Source: an uncultured Bacteroidales bacterium (GTDB taxonomy: Bacteria; Bacteroidota; Bacteroidia; Bacteroidales; WCHB1-69). From it: a DNA stretch of 51,529 nucleotides. The notes below the pieces were generated by a model that worked only from the letters and a program-made list of their open reading frames with translations, had not been told where the DNA came from and ran no database searches. Position numbers and translations under genes: made by a program. Below, one piece after another: positions 24,885 to 33,451 of the stretch. How positions within the stretch are numbered: the first letter of the stretch is position 1; each line of letters begins with the position of its first letter. The stretch spans positions 1-51,529 of the forward strand of contig CAJOKR010000011.1 in NCBI GenBank assembly GCA_905235135.1, in the 5' to 3' direction.

Positions 24885-25502
24885 ATGTTGTTAAAGATAT
24901 ACCCTGAGAATCCGAACCCAAAAGCCGTGAACACCGTGGTGGAGTGTTTGCGGGATGGCGGCATCGTCATTTACCCGACCGACACGATTTACGGCATCGG
25001 GTGCGACATTTTCAAGCAGAAGAGCATCGAGCGCATCATCTCCATCCTCGGCGAGAAGAAGAAAAAGGACTCGCTGACGTTCATCTGCCACGACATGAGC
25101 AACCTGTCTGACTACACCAAACCGCTGGACAACAGCGTGTTCAAGACGATGAAACGGGTATTGCCGGGACCGTACACCTTCATCCTCGAAGCCAACAACA
25201 GCGTGCCGAAACTGCTGCAGAGCAACAAGAAGACCGTCGGTATCCGTATTCCCGACAACAACATCATCCGCGAGATTGTGCGACAGCTCGGCCACCCCAT
25301 CCTCTCCACCTCCGTGAAAGACGACGACGAGGTCATCGAATACACAACCGACCCCGAGCTCATCTACGAACGTTACGGCGACATGGTCGATATCGTCATC
25401 AACGGCGGCTACGGCGACAACACACCTTCCACCGTGGTGGATTGCACTGGCGGCGGAATTGAGGTTGTTCGTGAAGGGAAGGGCGATATCACCCTTTTGT
25501 AG
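24885..25502 (+). CDS. L-threonylcarbamoyladenylate synthase
   Basis: Sua5/YciO/YrdC-family enzyme making threonylcarbamoyl-AMP from threonine, bicarbonate and ATP for the t6A37 tRNA modification. 205 residues, the short YrdC-like form without the Sua5 C-terminal domain. YPTDTIYGIGCD is at 30-41, followed by KRPxxKxx-equivalent EKKKKDSLTFICHDM, LPGPYTFIL, VGIRIPDN and the closing STVVDCTGG. Product chemistry links to tcdA (8610), which acts on the same tRNA position. The TAG stop (25500-25502) lies within a family-1 palindrome. Confidence 0.93.
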   Translation: MLLKIYPENPNPKAVNTVVECLRDGGIVIYPTDTIYGIGCDIFKQKSIERIISILGEKKKKDSLTFICHDMSNLSDYTKPLDNSVFKTMKRVLPGPYTFILEANNSVPKLLQSNKKTVGIRIPDNNIIREIVRQLGHPILSTSVKDDDEVIEYTTDPELIYERYGDMVDIVINGGYGDNTPSTVVDCTGGGIEVVREGKGDITLL

Positions 25503-25526
25503 AGACGCAAAATTTCGCGTCTCTAC
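25499..25526. repeat. Family-1 palindromic element at the end of the Sua5/YwlC gene
   Basis: Arms GTAGAGACG/CGTCTCTAC around a near-palindromic CAAAATTTCG core. It provides the TAG stop codon of the upstream gene and ends 35 bp before mnmE. Confidence 0.92.
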
Positions 25527-25561
25527 CATCGGCCATCTTTCTACATTCTACATTCTTTATT

Positions 25562-26941
25562 ATGAAAACCATTTGTGCCATAGCGACGCCCGCTGGATTA
25601 GGGGCCACGGCGATGATCCGAATCTCAGGTCCCGAAGCGTTCAATATTGCCGAAAAACTCTTTTCGGAGAAATCCGGTTTCGGCGTATTGGAGCCAAATA
25701 GGGCGAAATTTGCCACTATATATAATATTGACACGAATAATCCGGATTGCGATCAACACAAAATCCTCGACCAAGTGGTGGTGACCAAGTTTGCCGCGCC
25801 GCACTCGTTCACAGGCGAGGACGTGGTGGAGATCAGCTGTCATGGTTCTGTATATATCCAACAGAGAATCATTGAGTTACTTATTAAGAACGGTTGCCGG
25901 ATGGCCGCGCCGGGCGAGTTCACGCAACGGGCTTTCCTCAACGGGAAGTTCGACCTACCACAAGCAGAAGCTATCGCCGACCTCATCGAAGCGCAGTCAG
26001 AAATCGCTCACCACGCTGCCATGAAGCAGCTGCAAGGCGAACTCTCAGACAAGATGGCCGTGCTGCGCGAGGAACTATTGCAGATGGCATCGCTCTTAGA
26101 ACTGGAATTGGACTTCAGTGAAGAAGAGGTGGAGTTTGCCGACCGCATCACCCTGCTAAACCTGCTTGCGCACATCAAAGACGAAGTGAACCGGCTGCTC
26201 CAAAGCTACAAATGGGGAACGATGCTGAAAAACGGAATTCCCGTGGCCATTGTAGGCGAGCCTAATGTCGGGAAATCGACACTTTTGAATGCGATACTTC
26301 AACGCGAGCGTGCCATCGTATCCGACATTCCTGGCACTACCCGCGACACGATTGAAGATACTTTTGTCCTTAACGGCACCCTGTTCAGGTTTATCGACAC
26401 GGCTGGCATCCGCGAATCCGGCGATGCTATTGAACAACTCGGCATCGAAAGAAGCCTCGACACTATCCGCCGTGCCGCTGTCATCCTCTGGATCTTCGAC
26501 GCACGCAAAACCATCCAAGAAGTTGAGACAGAAATCGCCAAAATTACCAGTTCAATCGCATCGGACGACAAAAAAGTCATCCTTATCGGCAACAAAACCG
26601 ACCTTATTGATGACAATTCCGAGAAAGCCGGAAAAGCCATCTACATCTCTGCCAAGAAAGGCGAAAACATCAACTTAGTACTTAACGAGATTGATTCCTT
26701 CGTCCAAGAAAACGGCATCCGCGACCTCACCCTGCTGACCAACGAACGTCACCAGGCGTTGCTGAACGGCATCCTCGCCTCCATCGAACGCACCGAAAAC
26801 GGTCTTCGCCAGCAAATGCCCACCGATCTCGTTGCCGAGGACGTGCGCATGGCGTTGCACGATTTGGGCGAACTCACCGGCACGGTCTCGTCTGATGATA
26901 TTCTAAATAATATCTTTGGAAAATTCTGTATTGGGAAATAA
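25562..26941 (+). CDS. mnmE: tRNA uridine-5-carboxymethylaminomethyl(34) synthesis GTPase MnmE
   Basis: With MnmG, installs the cmnm5 group on wobble uridine 34 of certain tRNAs. 459 residues. The N-terminal folate-binding domain is about 1-120; the helical domain is interrupted by the G domain with GEPNVGKST (232-240), PGTTRD (257-262), DTAG (279-282) and NKTDL. The C-terminal CIGK (456-459) holds the essential Cys. Length is standard. Its stop is directly adjacent to the stop of convergent aroC with no intergenic base. Confidence 0.97.
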   Translation: MKTICAIATPAGLGATAMIRISGPEAFNIAEKLFSEKSGFGVLEPNRAKFATIYNIDTNNPDCDQHKILDQVVVTKFAAPHSFTGEDVVEISCHGSVYIQQRIIELLIKNGCRMAAPGEFTQRAFLNGKFDLPQAEAIADLIEAQSEIAHHAAMKQLQGELSDKMAVLREELLQMASLLELELDFSEEEVEFADRITLLNLLAHIKDEVNRLLQSYKWGTMLKNGIPVAIVGEPNVGKSTLLNAILQRERAIVSDIPGTTRDTIEDTFVLNGTLFRFIDTAGIRESGDAIEQLGIERSLDTIRRAAVILWIFDARKTIQEVETEIAKITSSIASDDKKVILIGNKTDLIDDNSEKAGKAIYISAKKGENINLVLNEIDSFVQENGIRDLTLLTNERHQALLNGILASIERTENGLRQQMPTDLVAEDVRMALHDLGELTGTVSSDDILNNIFGKFCIGK

Positions 26942-27916
26942 TCAACAAGGGTTCCGCATATTTTCTGCATTTTCCGCTATATTTCCGCAATAAAAGTCCA
27001 TCACCACCATCGCGGCCATAGCCTCCACCACCGGAAGCACTCTCGGCACAACACTGAGATCATTGCGGTCGGATCCGCGCATTATCGTCTTATTTCCTTC
27101 GAAATCAATCGTTTCCCTATCATAACGAACCGACGGAATCGGCTTGAACGCTACTCGGAAGTAAACCTCTTCGCCGTTGGTGATTCCACCCTGAATGCCG
27201 CCGTCGTGGTTGGTGCGGAACGAGAAATCGGGGTTCTGCACATCGTGGTACTCGCTGCCGGACATCTCCGCCGCCTTAAACCCCAACCCGTACTCGAAGC
27301 CCTTCGCCGCGTTGATGCTGAGCATCGCGTAGGCTAACCGCGCCGAAAACTTGTCATAAATCGGCTCACCCAAACCCGCCGGCAGCCCGCTGATGCGACC
27401 TTCCACAAGTGCGCCCACGCTATCGCCCTCGCGTGCGGGAGTCGCAATGTTAACCACCTTCGAGGTAATCCGCACTCCCCTATCCCGCAGCCACAGTTTG
27501 GCGATAGCACCCGCCACCACCCGACACACCGTCTGTCGCGCCGATGCCCGCCCACACTGCTCGTTGTCCGTCGCGCCGTACTTGCGCATGTACGTATATG
27601 ATGCGTGTGACGGCTTCAGCACATAACGGTTTGCTTCCGAGACTTTTACGTCCTTATTCGGAATTCGAAAACGAATAGACTCACCGGTGGTTACGCCATC
27701 CGTAATGCCAGAGAGGAACTCCACACAATCGGTTTCTTTTCTCTTCGTGGAAAGCGCGTCGTCACTGGGCGCCCGCCGATTCAACTCGGCCGCTATGAAG
27801 TCCATATCCACCCACAACCCCACCGGACAGCCTTCAATCAGGCCCTCCAGCGAATCGCCGTGGGTGTCGCCCCAATCGGTTAAGCGGTATATTTTCCCAA
27901 ACGAATCGAACTTCAT
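26942..27916 (-). CDS. aroC: Chorismate synthase, short divergent form
   Basis: Converts EPSP to chorismate using reduced FMN, the last step of the shikimate pathway. 324 residues, about 30 shorter than usual; the gap falls around residues 160-170 (SKVVNIATPAREGDSVG). Retained features are THGDSLEG (active-site His), KPSHASYTYMRKYG (second His), GRASARQT, SINAAKGFEYGLGF, TNHDGGIQGGITNGE, FRVAFKP and VVPRVLPVVEAMAA. The usual GRHDPC is DRNDLS, and the first of the Gly run in RGGGRSSAR is lost. The fold is secure; activity should not be taken for granted. First gene after the thioesterase in a leftward set. Confidence 0.9.
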   Translation of the reverse strand: MKFDSFGKIYRLTDWGDTHGDSLEGLIEGCPVGLWVDMDFIAAELNRRAPSDDALSTKRKETDCVEFLSGITDGVTTGESIRFRIPNKDVKVSEANRYVLKPSHASYTYMRKYGATDNEQCGRASARQTVCRVVAGAIAKLWLRDRGVRITSKVVNIATPAREGDSVGALVEGRISGLPAGLGEPIYDKFSARLAYAMLSINAAKGFEYGLGFKAAEMSGSEYHDVQNPDFSFRTNHDGGIQGGITNGEEVYFRVAFKPIPSVRYDRETIDFEGNKTIMRGSDRNDLSVVPRVLPVVEAMAAMVVMDFYCGNIAENAENMRNPC

Positions 27917-27954
27917 GTTTGCAACTATCTGGTTTTAGAACTTGTGACTTAAGA

Positions 27955-28731
27955 CTAACGTCGCTTCGCGACTTCTGCTACATCCACCGTGCTCGTCAGC
28001 GGCTCCCAAATGGAGAGAATCTCGGCAGCCACGGTGCCGTCGGTACGGGTAAGTTTGTGCATGTAAGCGCCGTCGGGAAGGCTGTAAAGCGTGCAGGTCA
28101 GCGTTTCGCCAAGGTAAGTCTCACGCAGCCAGTGTACGGTGAAGCTCTGCGTGCGATGGGTGACAATGAACTCATCAGGCACGGTAAGCATGGCGATGTT
28201 GACGTAACTGCGGTTGTTGACGTGCCCGTTGAAGTCGAGGTCGAGTTGGTTCACCGTATGGTTGACCTGTTTGAGTACCTCACCTTCTTTCGGAAAATGG
28301 ACCTTCTTGTGTGTGGTCAGCATCAGTTCGGGCACCACAGTAATGCGCGGTGCGACAATGGCAGTGTCGTCCAGCTTGCGGGTGTCGGCGTTCATCAAGT
28401 TCCAGCAACTGGTGCCCTTGGCAATCATCACGCCCGTGTCGGCATTGGTGACGTGGTAGTCGGCATAGACCCGCAACGGCGTGATTTCGCTCACCCAAAT
28501 AGTCACGATGTCGTCGCCCCAAAACGTATCCACCGGCATCATCTCGGCACTCATCGCCGTGATGATCCACATCCGGCGCTCCTTTGCCAAGTCGAAAGCA
28601 GCCATATTCAGGCAACCCATGAACCGCGCATAACTCTCTTGGAAGTAGAGGAGTACCGCATGGGGACTAAGCCGGTAGTCCTTGTTCATGTCCTGACAAG
28701 TGACTGTAAACGTGTGCGAATATTGGTTCAT
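27955..28731 (-). CDS. Acyl-[acyl-carrier-protein] thioesterase
   Basis: 258 residues with a tandem hot-dog fold of the plant FatA/FatB-like, Acyl-ACP_TE family. It hydrolyses acyl-ACP to free fatty acids in the cytosol. The N-terminal hot-dog contains DMNKDYRLSPHAVLLYFQE and WIITAMSAEM. The second holds the conserved LDFNGHVNNRSYVNIA stretch with the Asn/His catalytic residues expected there. Lies 38 bp upstream of aroC on the same strand and 73 bp downstream of the large TPR gene. That 73-bp spacer contains a family-1 palindrome. Confidence 0.9.
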   Translation of the reverse strand: MNQYSHTFTVTCQDMNKDYRLSPHAVLLYFQESYARFMGCLNMAAFDLAKERRMWIITAMSAEMMPVDTFWGDDIVTIWVSEITPLRVYADYHVTNADTGVMIAKGTSCWNLMNADTRKLDDTAIVAPRITVVPELMLTTHKKVHFPKEGEVLKQVNHTVNQLDLDFNGHVNNRSYVNIAMLTVPDEFIVTHRTQSFTVHWLRETYLGETLTCTLYSLPDGAYMHKLTRTDGTVAAEILSIWEPLTSTVDVAEVAKRR

Positions 28732-28760
28732 TTAATTATGAATGATGAATGTTTGGTTTT

Positions 28761-28788
28761 GTAGAGACGCAAAAATTTGCGTCTCTAC
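28761..28788. repeat. Family-1 palindromic element between the TPR gene and the thioesterase
   Basis: Arms GTAGAGACG/CGTCTCTAC with A/T-rich core CAAAAATTTG; 16 bp from the TPR gene stop and 29 bp from the thioesterase start. Confidence 0.93.
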
Positions 28789-28804
28789 AAAACCCCATAA
28801 CTAC

Positions 28805-31800
28805 CTATTTTAATTTTTTCGACTGCTCCTTCAACTGCTTCGTCAGCTTCGCAATCTCGTCCGCATTGGCGGCTTTGTCTTTTTCAAGAACCTCGATCAG
28901 CTGGCCGAGGGAGGCGATGTAATACGGGGAGACCACCTTGGAGCGCTCGCCAAACGAGATAGCCTTGCGGAGATTTTCGATTCCTTTTTCATCGTTATCG
29001 TTGTCGAGGTAAATTGCCCCTTTGAGGAAATAGTTTTGGATTACATCATCCGCCACTTCCGCCTCAAACTCGCTGTTATAGAGCATCATCAGCAGGTCGG
29101 TCGATTTGTCAAAGTAGTCTTGCGCGGAGGGAATCATATCGAGATGATAGAACACCACCCCGTTGTTGCGGTACTGGATAGCGGTCTTGTAGGTGAGGTT
29201 CACATCGCCGTCGTCGTTGAGCTCCTTCATCAGCTCGATGAGCGAGTCGCGGGTGTCAATGGCGCGGTAGTACCAATTCTCGGAATGCGCGGTGTCAATG
29301 TCCTCAGCCATCCGCTCGAAACAGCCGGCCAACTTCAAGTAAATCTCAGCCATATTGCCCTGGTGCGTTCTCATCGCGGTGTCGGCAAACATGTACTCGC
29401 TGATGCGGGCGCAGTCGCGGTAGAGACCGATAGCCCGTTCCACGGAATCGTTAATAGTATAGACCTTAGCGAGGTTGAAGAGGCTACGCAGGTAAGGCAG
29501 ATCCACATCCTTGCCCGCATAATCGAGAGCAATAATGCCATCGACAATGTCCTTAGAATAGGTCAGCGCCTCCTCGTTGGTGATAGTACCGCTGTTGAGC
29601 ATCTTCTCGGCACTCTGCACCAGCCCAGCGGCATACTCCTCGTCCGCATTCACGAATTTGCGGTAGAAATCGGTAAGTCCCCTCAAGTTAGCATAGTATT
29701 TGCCCTCCTCGCCGTCCTGTTCATAGAAGGCACCGAGGGTCGATTTGGCGCGCTCGTAGCGGGTCAGCGGACGGTCCATCTCACACTTCTCGTAATAACC
29801 TACCGAAGTCACCAATAGTTGCTTGCACTTCTTCATATCTTCCTGATTGGCAGCAACAACGGCCTTTCCCCAGTACATCTCACCCAAGGAGTGATACGCT
29901 TTCTCATCGCCCATGGCAACGGCCTTCTTGAACCACTTCTCAGCCTGCTTGTACTCCTTCTCGGCGCTTTTCATGTCGCCTGTGGACTTGTAAACATCAC
30001 CAACATAGTAGTTTACATTGCCCTTCATCGTGGTGTATTGTGGCATCAAGGCAGCGGGAATCTGCGACTCGAATTCGAGAATCTTCTGATAAGTCATCAC
30101 AGCCTTGTCGAACTGGTTCTGGTAGAGGTGTGCATCGCCCATTTGCAGATAATTGGCCAGATAGGGAATCCAGAGCTGTTCATCGTTCGGGATGGCCTTC
30201 TGGTACCATTCGTCAGCCTGCAGGTAGTAACCGATGGCCTCGTCGTAGATTTCCTCCTGATAAAGGGACTCGGCAATGCCATTAGCGTATTCAGCCTTCG
30301 CAATCAGGACCTTCTGCGGATCGTTATCCTCACGGATACGGAACAGTTTGTCATTAAAAGCGGCAAGGTCCGCATTGAGCACCGTCTGCTGAAGACCAGC
30401 CAAATAGCCTTCCACGATGGCGTTCAGACGCTGATACACGTTGATGAATACTTTAGGATAGATGGCATTCACCACGTCGAAACTATGCTCATACTTACGG
30501 AATGCGCTCAGCATTTTATCACTGCTGGCATTTTTTGTCACCATATCGCCCAAATACTGCGATACTATCTGGATGTTCTGCACAGCATAATATTCCGGCA
30601 GTTCCTGCGCGAGTTCCGCCTCCAAATCCACAAGCATCTCGAGGATTTCGGAGTATTTAGCGGCAGTGGAATCATCCGCCTCCTCGTCCACATTCTTGAG
30701 CCATTCCAAGGCATTTTCAACCAACTGCAACTTCAGCATCCGATTAGACTTGTCAGCATCGTAGTTGGCCTTCGCCGCCTCATAAACCGTTGTGTATAAT
30801 TGGTTAACAGTTTCTTGCGGGATATAAGCAAGGTTATACCCCAGCGTGGCAATTATAGTCTGACACGTCGAGATAATCTTCTGGTTACGAGCATATTCGT
30901 CATTATTATAGTAAGTGTCAAGATTCTTCCACATGTACGCAATGGCACTGTCGATAGCGCGGGTGGCGGAGACACTGTCTTCCATCGTGACGTATGCGAA
31001 GTAGAGATTCTTATAGTTCCAAAAAACATTGCCCAGCATCTCCCGACAGGGATAATCGCGGTAAGTCTTAATCGCGGTTTCAAGGGTCTGCTCGGCAAGG
31101 GTCTTCAGCTTGGCATTATCCTTTTCACCCAAAACATAGCGGAAATAGCTGGGAATCATCACCACATTGTATCGAGGATTCCTGTTGCCGCTTTTCTCAA
31201 TCCGGATAATGGAATCGGCCTTGTCGTAAAGCATATCGCGGGTCAAATCCTCGATGTAACGGACATTCACTGTCGGAAAGAACTTATTCTGATAGAGCAG
31301 TTCGGTGTAGTCGCTCAACGGGGATTCGTCCATAGTTGAAAGCTCCAGACTGCGCAGCCAGCGGTAGAAATCAGTCCATTCGAGGTTCTCGCGGCTGTTG
31401 CTGGTCAAATCAACCTTTTCTTTAGCCATCTCCACTGCTTTGTTTACATCGCCGGAGCGTAACACCCGCAAGACTTCGGTATATTTTGGCGCAGTGTATT
31501 CGTAACAACCGTAGCGGCTGATGTCGTAAGCATCTGAAAGACAAGGTCTCACTATCGGGTCCAGCGTCCAGAAAGTCCGCATCCATTCCTGCGCCAGCCC
31601 GTTGGTCTGCTCAGGATTCTTGGCAATGGAATCCATATAGACATTCGCCGTATGGCGGATCACCGTGTCATAGATAAAGCGATACAACTCGTCAAACATC
31701 GCCCTCGCTGACGCCCTATACGACTGTTTGTCAGCCATATAATATTTGAGCGTATCTTTCGTCTGAAAATACTTACCAAAAGATTCCGGCATACGCCCTA

Positions 31801-32053
31801 TGGGGAAATACCCTTCCTTGTACCACTCGTCCATCAGCAAATAGGCATCTTTCTTGTCGGCCGGCAAGTTGGCCACAGCTACGCCTTTTGCATCAGTAGT
31901 GATTTTCTGCCCATAAACGTCGGTCGTTGCCCCTGCAATCGGCTGCTTCGTGTCATAATCCACGACCTTGAAAACCTGCTTCACCTGCGAAAACGCAAAA
32001 AACGGTACCGCGACCATCGCGATCGCCATTAATATAATATGTCTGTTTTTCAT
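28805..32053 (-). CDS. Large secreted tetratricopeptide-repeat protein
   Basis: 1082 residues. Signal peptide (hydrophobic about 6-20, cleavage near FAFS-Q at 22-23), then a short carboxypeptidase-D-like segment (KVVDYDTKQPIAGATTDVYG), then helical TPR-type repeats to the C-terminus. Clear repeats are around YLQADEWYQKAIP, QMGDAHLYQNQFDKAVMTYQK and KSAEKEYKQAEKWFKKAVAMGDEKA. The C-terminus is charged and lysine-rich (KLTKQLKEQSKKLK). Probably a periplasmic or outer-membrane scaffold; no enzyme domain is seen. No TAnnTTTG element was evident upstream. The 113-bp gap to lptB holds a possible diverged family-2 repeat at 32109-32159. Confidence 0.8.
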   Translation of the reverse strand: MKNRHIILMAIAMVAVPFFAFSQVKQVFKVVDYDTKQPIAGATTDVYGQKITTDAKGVAVANLPADKKDAYLLMDEWYKEGYFPIGRMPESFGKYFQTKDTLKYYMADKQSYRASARAMFDELYRFIYDTVIRHTANVYMDSIAKNPEQTNGLAQEWMRTFWTLDPIVRPCLSDAYDISRYGCYEYTAPKYTEVLRVLRSGDVNKAVEMAKEKVDLTSNSRENLEWTDFYRWLRSLELSTMDESPLSDYTELLYQNKFFPTVNVRYIEDLTRDMLYDKADSIIRIEKSGNRNPRYNVVMIPSYFRYVLGEKDNAKLKTLAEQTLETAIKTYRDYPCREMLGNVFWNYKNLYFAYVTMEDSVSATRAIDSAIAYMWKNLDTYYNNDEYARNQKIISTCQTIIATLGYNLAYIPQETVNQLYTTVYEAAKANYDADKSNRMLKLQLVENALEWLKNVDEEADDSTAAKYSEILEMLVDLEAELAQELPEYYAVQNIQIVSQYLGDMVTKNASSDKMLSAFRKYEHSFDVVNAIYPKVFINVYQRLNAIVEGYLAGLQQTVLNADLAAFNDKLFRIREDNDPQKVLIAKAEYANGIAESLYQEEIYDEAIGYYLQADEWYQKAIPNDEQLWIPYLANYLQMGDAHLYQNQFDKAVMTYQKILEFESQIPAALMPQYTTMKGNVNYYVGDVYKSTGDMKSAEKEYKQAEKWFKKAVAMGDEKAYHSLGEMYWGKAVVAANQEDMKKCKQLLVTSVGYYEKCEMDRPLTRYERAKSTLGAFYEQDGEEGKYYANLRGLTDFYRKFVNADEEYAAGLVQSAEKMLNSGTITNEEALTYSKDIVDGIIALDYAGKDVDLPYLRSLFNLAKVYTINDSVERAIGLYRDCARISEYMFADTAMRTHQGNMAEIYLKLAGCFERMAEDIDTAHSENWYYRAIDTRDSLIELMKELNDDGDVNLTYKTAIQYRNNGVVFYHLDMIPSAQDYFDKSTDLLMMLYNSEFEAEVADDVIQNYFLKGAIYLDNDNDEKGIENLRKAISFGERSKVVSPYYIASLGQLIEVLEKDKAANADEIAKLTKQLKEQSKKLK

Positions 32054-32108
32054 AATAGTGTTGATTTTTGTATTGTCATTTTCGTATTAATCATTTTTTT
32101 GTTCCAAG

Positions 32109-32159
32109 GCGACTCCATTCCGCTGCCGAGGATAGGGGACAACGGGATTTCTAACTCGC
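32109..32159 (+). repeat. Possible diverged family-2 element, copy E
   Basis: CTCCATTCCG, then GGATAGGGGACA, then ACGGGATTTCTAACTCGCC follows the order of the family-2 element loosely, and CTCGCC is shared with the flank of copy C. Similarity is weak. Confidence 0.35.
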
Positions 32160-32167
32160 CAAGGCAC

Positions 32168-32899
32168 TCACTTCCTCAGTTCGAAATTCGTTCCCAGATA
32201 CACCTTTTTCACCACGGGGTCTGCGGCAAGTTCCTCTGCGGTACCAGCCTTGAGAACCTTGCCTTCGAAGAGAAGGTAGGCACGGTCGGTGATGGAGAGC
32301 GTCTCGTGAACGTTGTGGTCGGTGATAACTATACCGATGTTCCACTCCTTCAGCTTCCGGACGATGTTCTGGATGTCCTCCACGGCAATGGGATCAACGC
32401 CCGCGAAAGGCTCGTCCAAGAGGATGAACTTGGGGGCGGAGGCCAGACAGCGGGCAATCTCCACGCGGCGGCGCTCACCGCCCGAGAGGTTGTTACCCTT
32501 GTTGTGGCGCACTTTCTCGATGTTGAAATCCGAAATCAGAGCCTCTAACTCCTCCTTCTGCTCGGCCTTGCTCTTGCCCGAAAATTCGAGGATGGCCTTG
32601 ATGTTTTCCTCAACCGTCAGATGACGGAAAACGGACGGTTCCTGCGGCAGGTAGGCAATGCCCATCTGTGCACGTTTGTACATCGGCTCCTCGGAGATGT
32701 CCTGGTCGTTCAAGAAGATACGGCCCGAAAACGGCTTGATCAACCCCACGATCATGTAGAACGAGGTGGTTTTGCCTGCACCGTTCGGACCAAGCAGTCC
32801 CACAATTTCGCCTTGGGTGAAATTGATGGAAACCTCGTTGACGACCGTCCGATTCTTGTATTTCTTGACTAACTTTTCGGTATGAATCGTATATCCCAT
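32168..32899 (-). CDS. lptB: LPS export ABC transporter ATP-binding protein
   Basis: Cytosolic ATPase that powers LptFG-driven lipopolysaccharide extraction from the inner membrane. 243 residues from ATG 32899, 1 bp after the stop of the SRPBCC gene; the longer frame to 32914 overlaps that gene. Walker [10 protein letters not shown] (37-45), Q-loop YLPQEPSVF (83-91), signature LSGGERRR (138-145) and Walker B FILLDEP (158-164). [14 protein letters not shown] is diagnostic of LptB. Translationally coupled to the upstream gene. Confidence 0.95.
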   Translation of the reverse strand: MGYTIHTEKLVKKYKNRTVVNEVSINFTQGEIVGLLGPNGAGKTTSFYMIVGLIKPFSGRIFLNDQDISEEPMYKRAQMGIAYLPQEPSVFRHLTVEENIKAILEFSGKSKAEQKEELEALISDFNIEKVRHNKGNNLSGGERRRVEIARCLASAPKFILLDEPFAGVDPIAVEDIQNIVRKLKEWNIGIVITDHNVHETLSITDRAYLLFEGKVLKAGTAEELAADPVVKKVYLGTNFELRK

Positions 32900-32900
32900 A

Positions 32901-33314
32901 TCAGCTGTTCTCAATAGCGGTTTTCAGATACTGCATCGCCGTGTTCATGAACTTGTCGATGGCACCCTTGACCAAACCCTGCAGGAAGAACGGCACTTGG
33001 ATGTCGGCGTGGCCCTTCAGCACACTTCCCTCCCCCGCAGGAGCGATGTCGAACGAAGCTTCGGCAGAGATGGACTTGTCGGTCTCAGCCTTATAGACCA
33101 CCCGACTGCACGGAACCTTATCAACGACAGCCAACCGACAGTGAATCTGATTGTTAACACTGAAGCTACAGCCGTTTTCAAAAGTCTCCAGCCCGCTCAG
33201 GCCCGGAATCTGGCTCAAATCCTTGTTCATAAACTGCGTCAGCACCTCGTAAACCTTCTCGGGGCTGGCTGCAACGGTCTCTTCATTACTGTTGATGTGA
33301 AGCATATTACTCAT
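32901..33314 (-). CDS. SRPBCC/START-like small protein upstream of lptB
   Basis: 137 residues from ATG 33314 (MSNMLHIN). The frame extends to 33329, but that codon lies inside the -7 promoter element. The sequence starts a typical helix-grip pattern ([15 protein letters not shown]), followed by [24 protein letters not shown] strands and a long C-terminal helix ([20 protein letters not shown]). The fold call is an inference from pattern. The ligand is unknown. Coupled to lptB (1-bp gap), so a lipid-related role is conceivable. Confidence 0.7.
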   Translation of the reverse strand: MSNMLHINSNEETVAASPEKVYEVLTQFMNKDLSQIPGLSGLETFENGCSFSVNNQIHCRLAVVDKVPCSRVVYKAETDKSISAEASFDIAPAGEGSVLKGHADIQVPFFLQGLVKGAIDKFMNTAMQYLKTAIENS

Positions 33315-33326
33315 ATTTTGAATCCG

Positions 33327-33334
33327 CAAAAATA
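33327..33334 (-). promoter_or_regulatory. -7 promoter element of the SRPBCC-lptB unit
   Basis: Plus-strand CAAAAATA reads TATTTTTG on the minus strand. It places the transcript start at about 33320 and so rules out the longest reading frame start at 33329. Confidence 0.55.
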
Positions 33335-33414
33335 CAATATTTTCACATAGGACGGGGAAATATCAAAAGGTTGCACTCGGTAATAAAAAAACTTAAGGAA
33401 ATATGACGTTGGAC

Positions 33415-33442
33415 GTAGAGACGCGCCATGGCACGTCTCAAC
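33415..33442. repeat. Family-1 palindromic element downstream of uvrA
   Basis: GTAGAGACG arm, core CGCCATGGCA, right arm CGTCTCAAC with one arm mismatch. It ends 9 bp beyond the uvrA stop. Confidence 0.88.
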
Positions 33443-33451
33443 ACCACCCCA

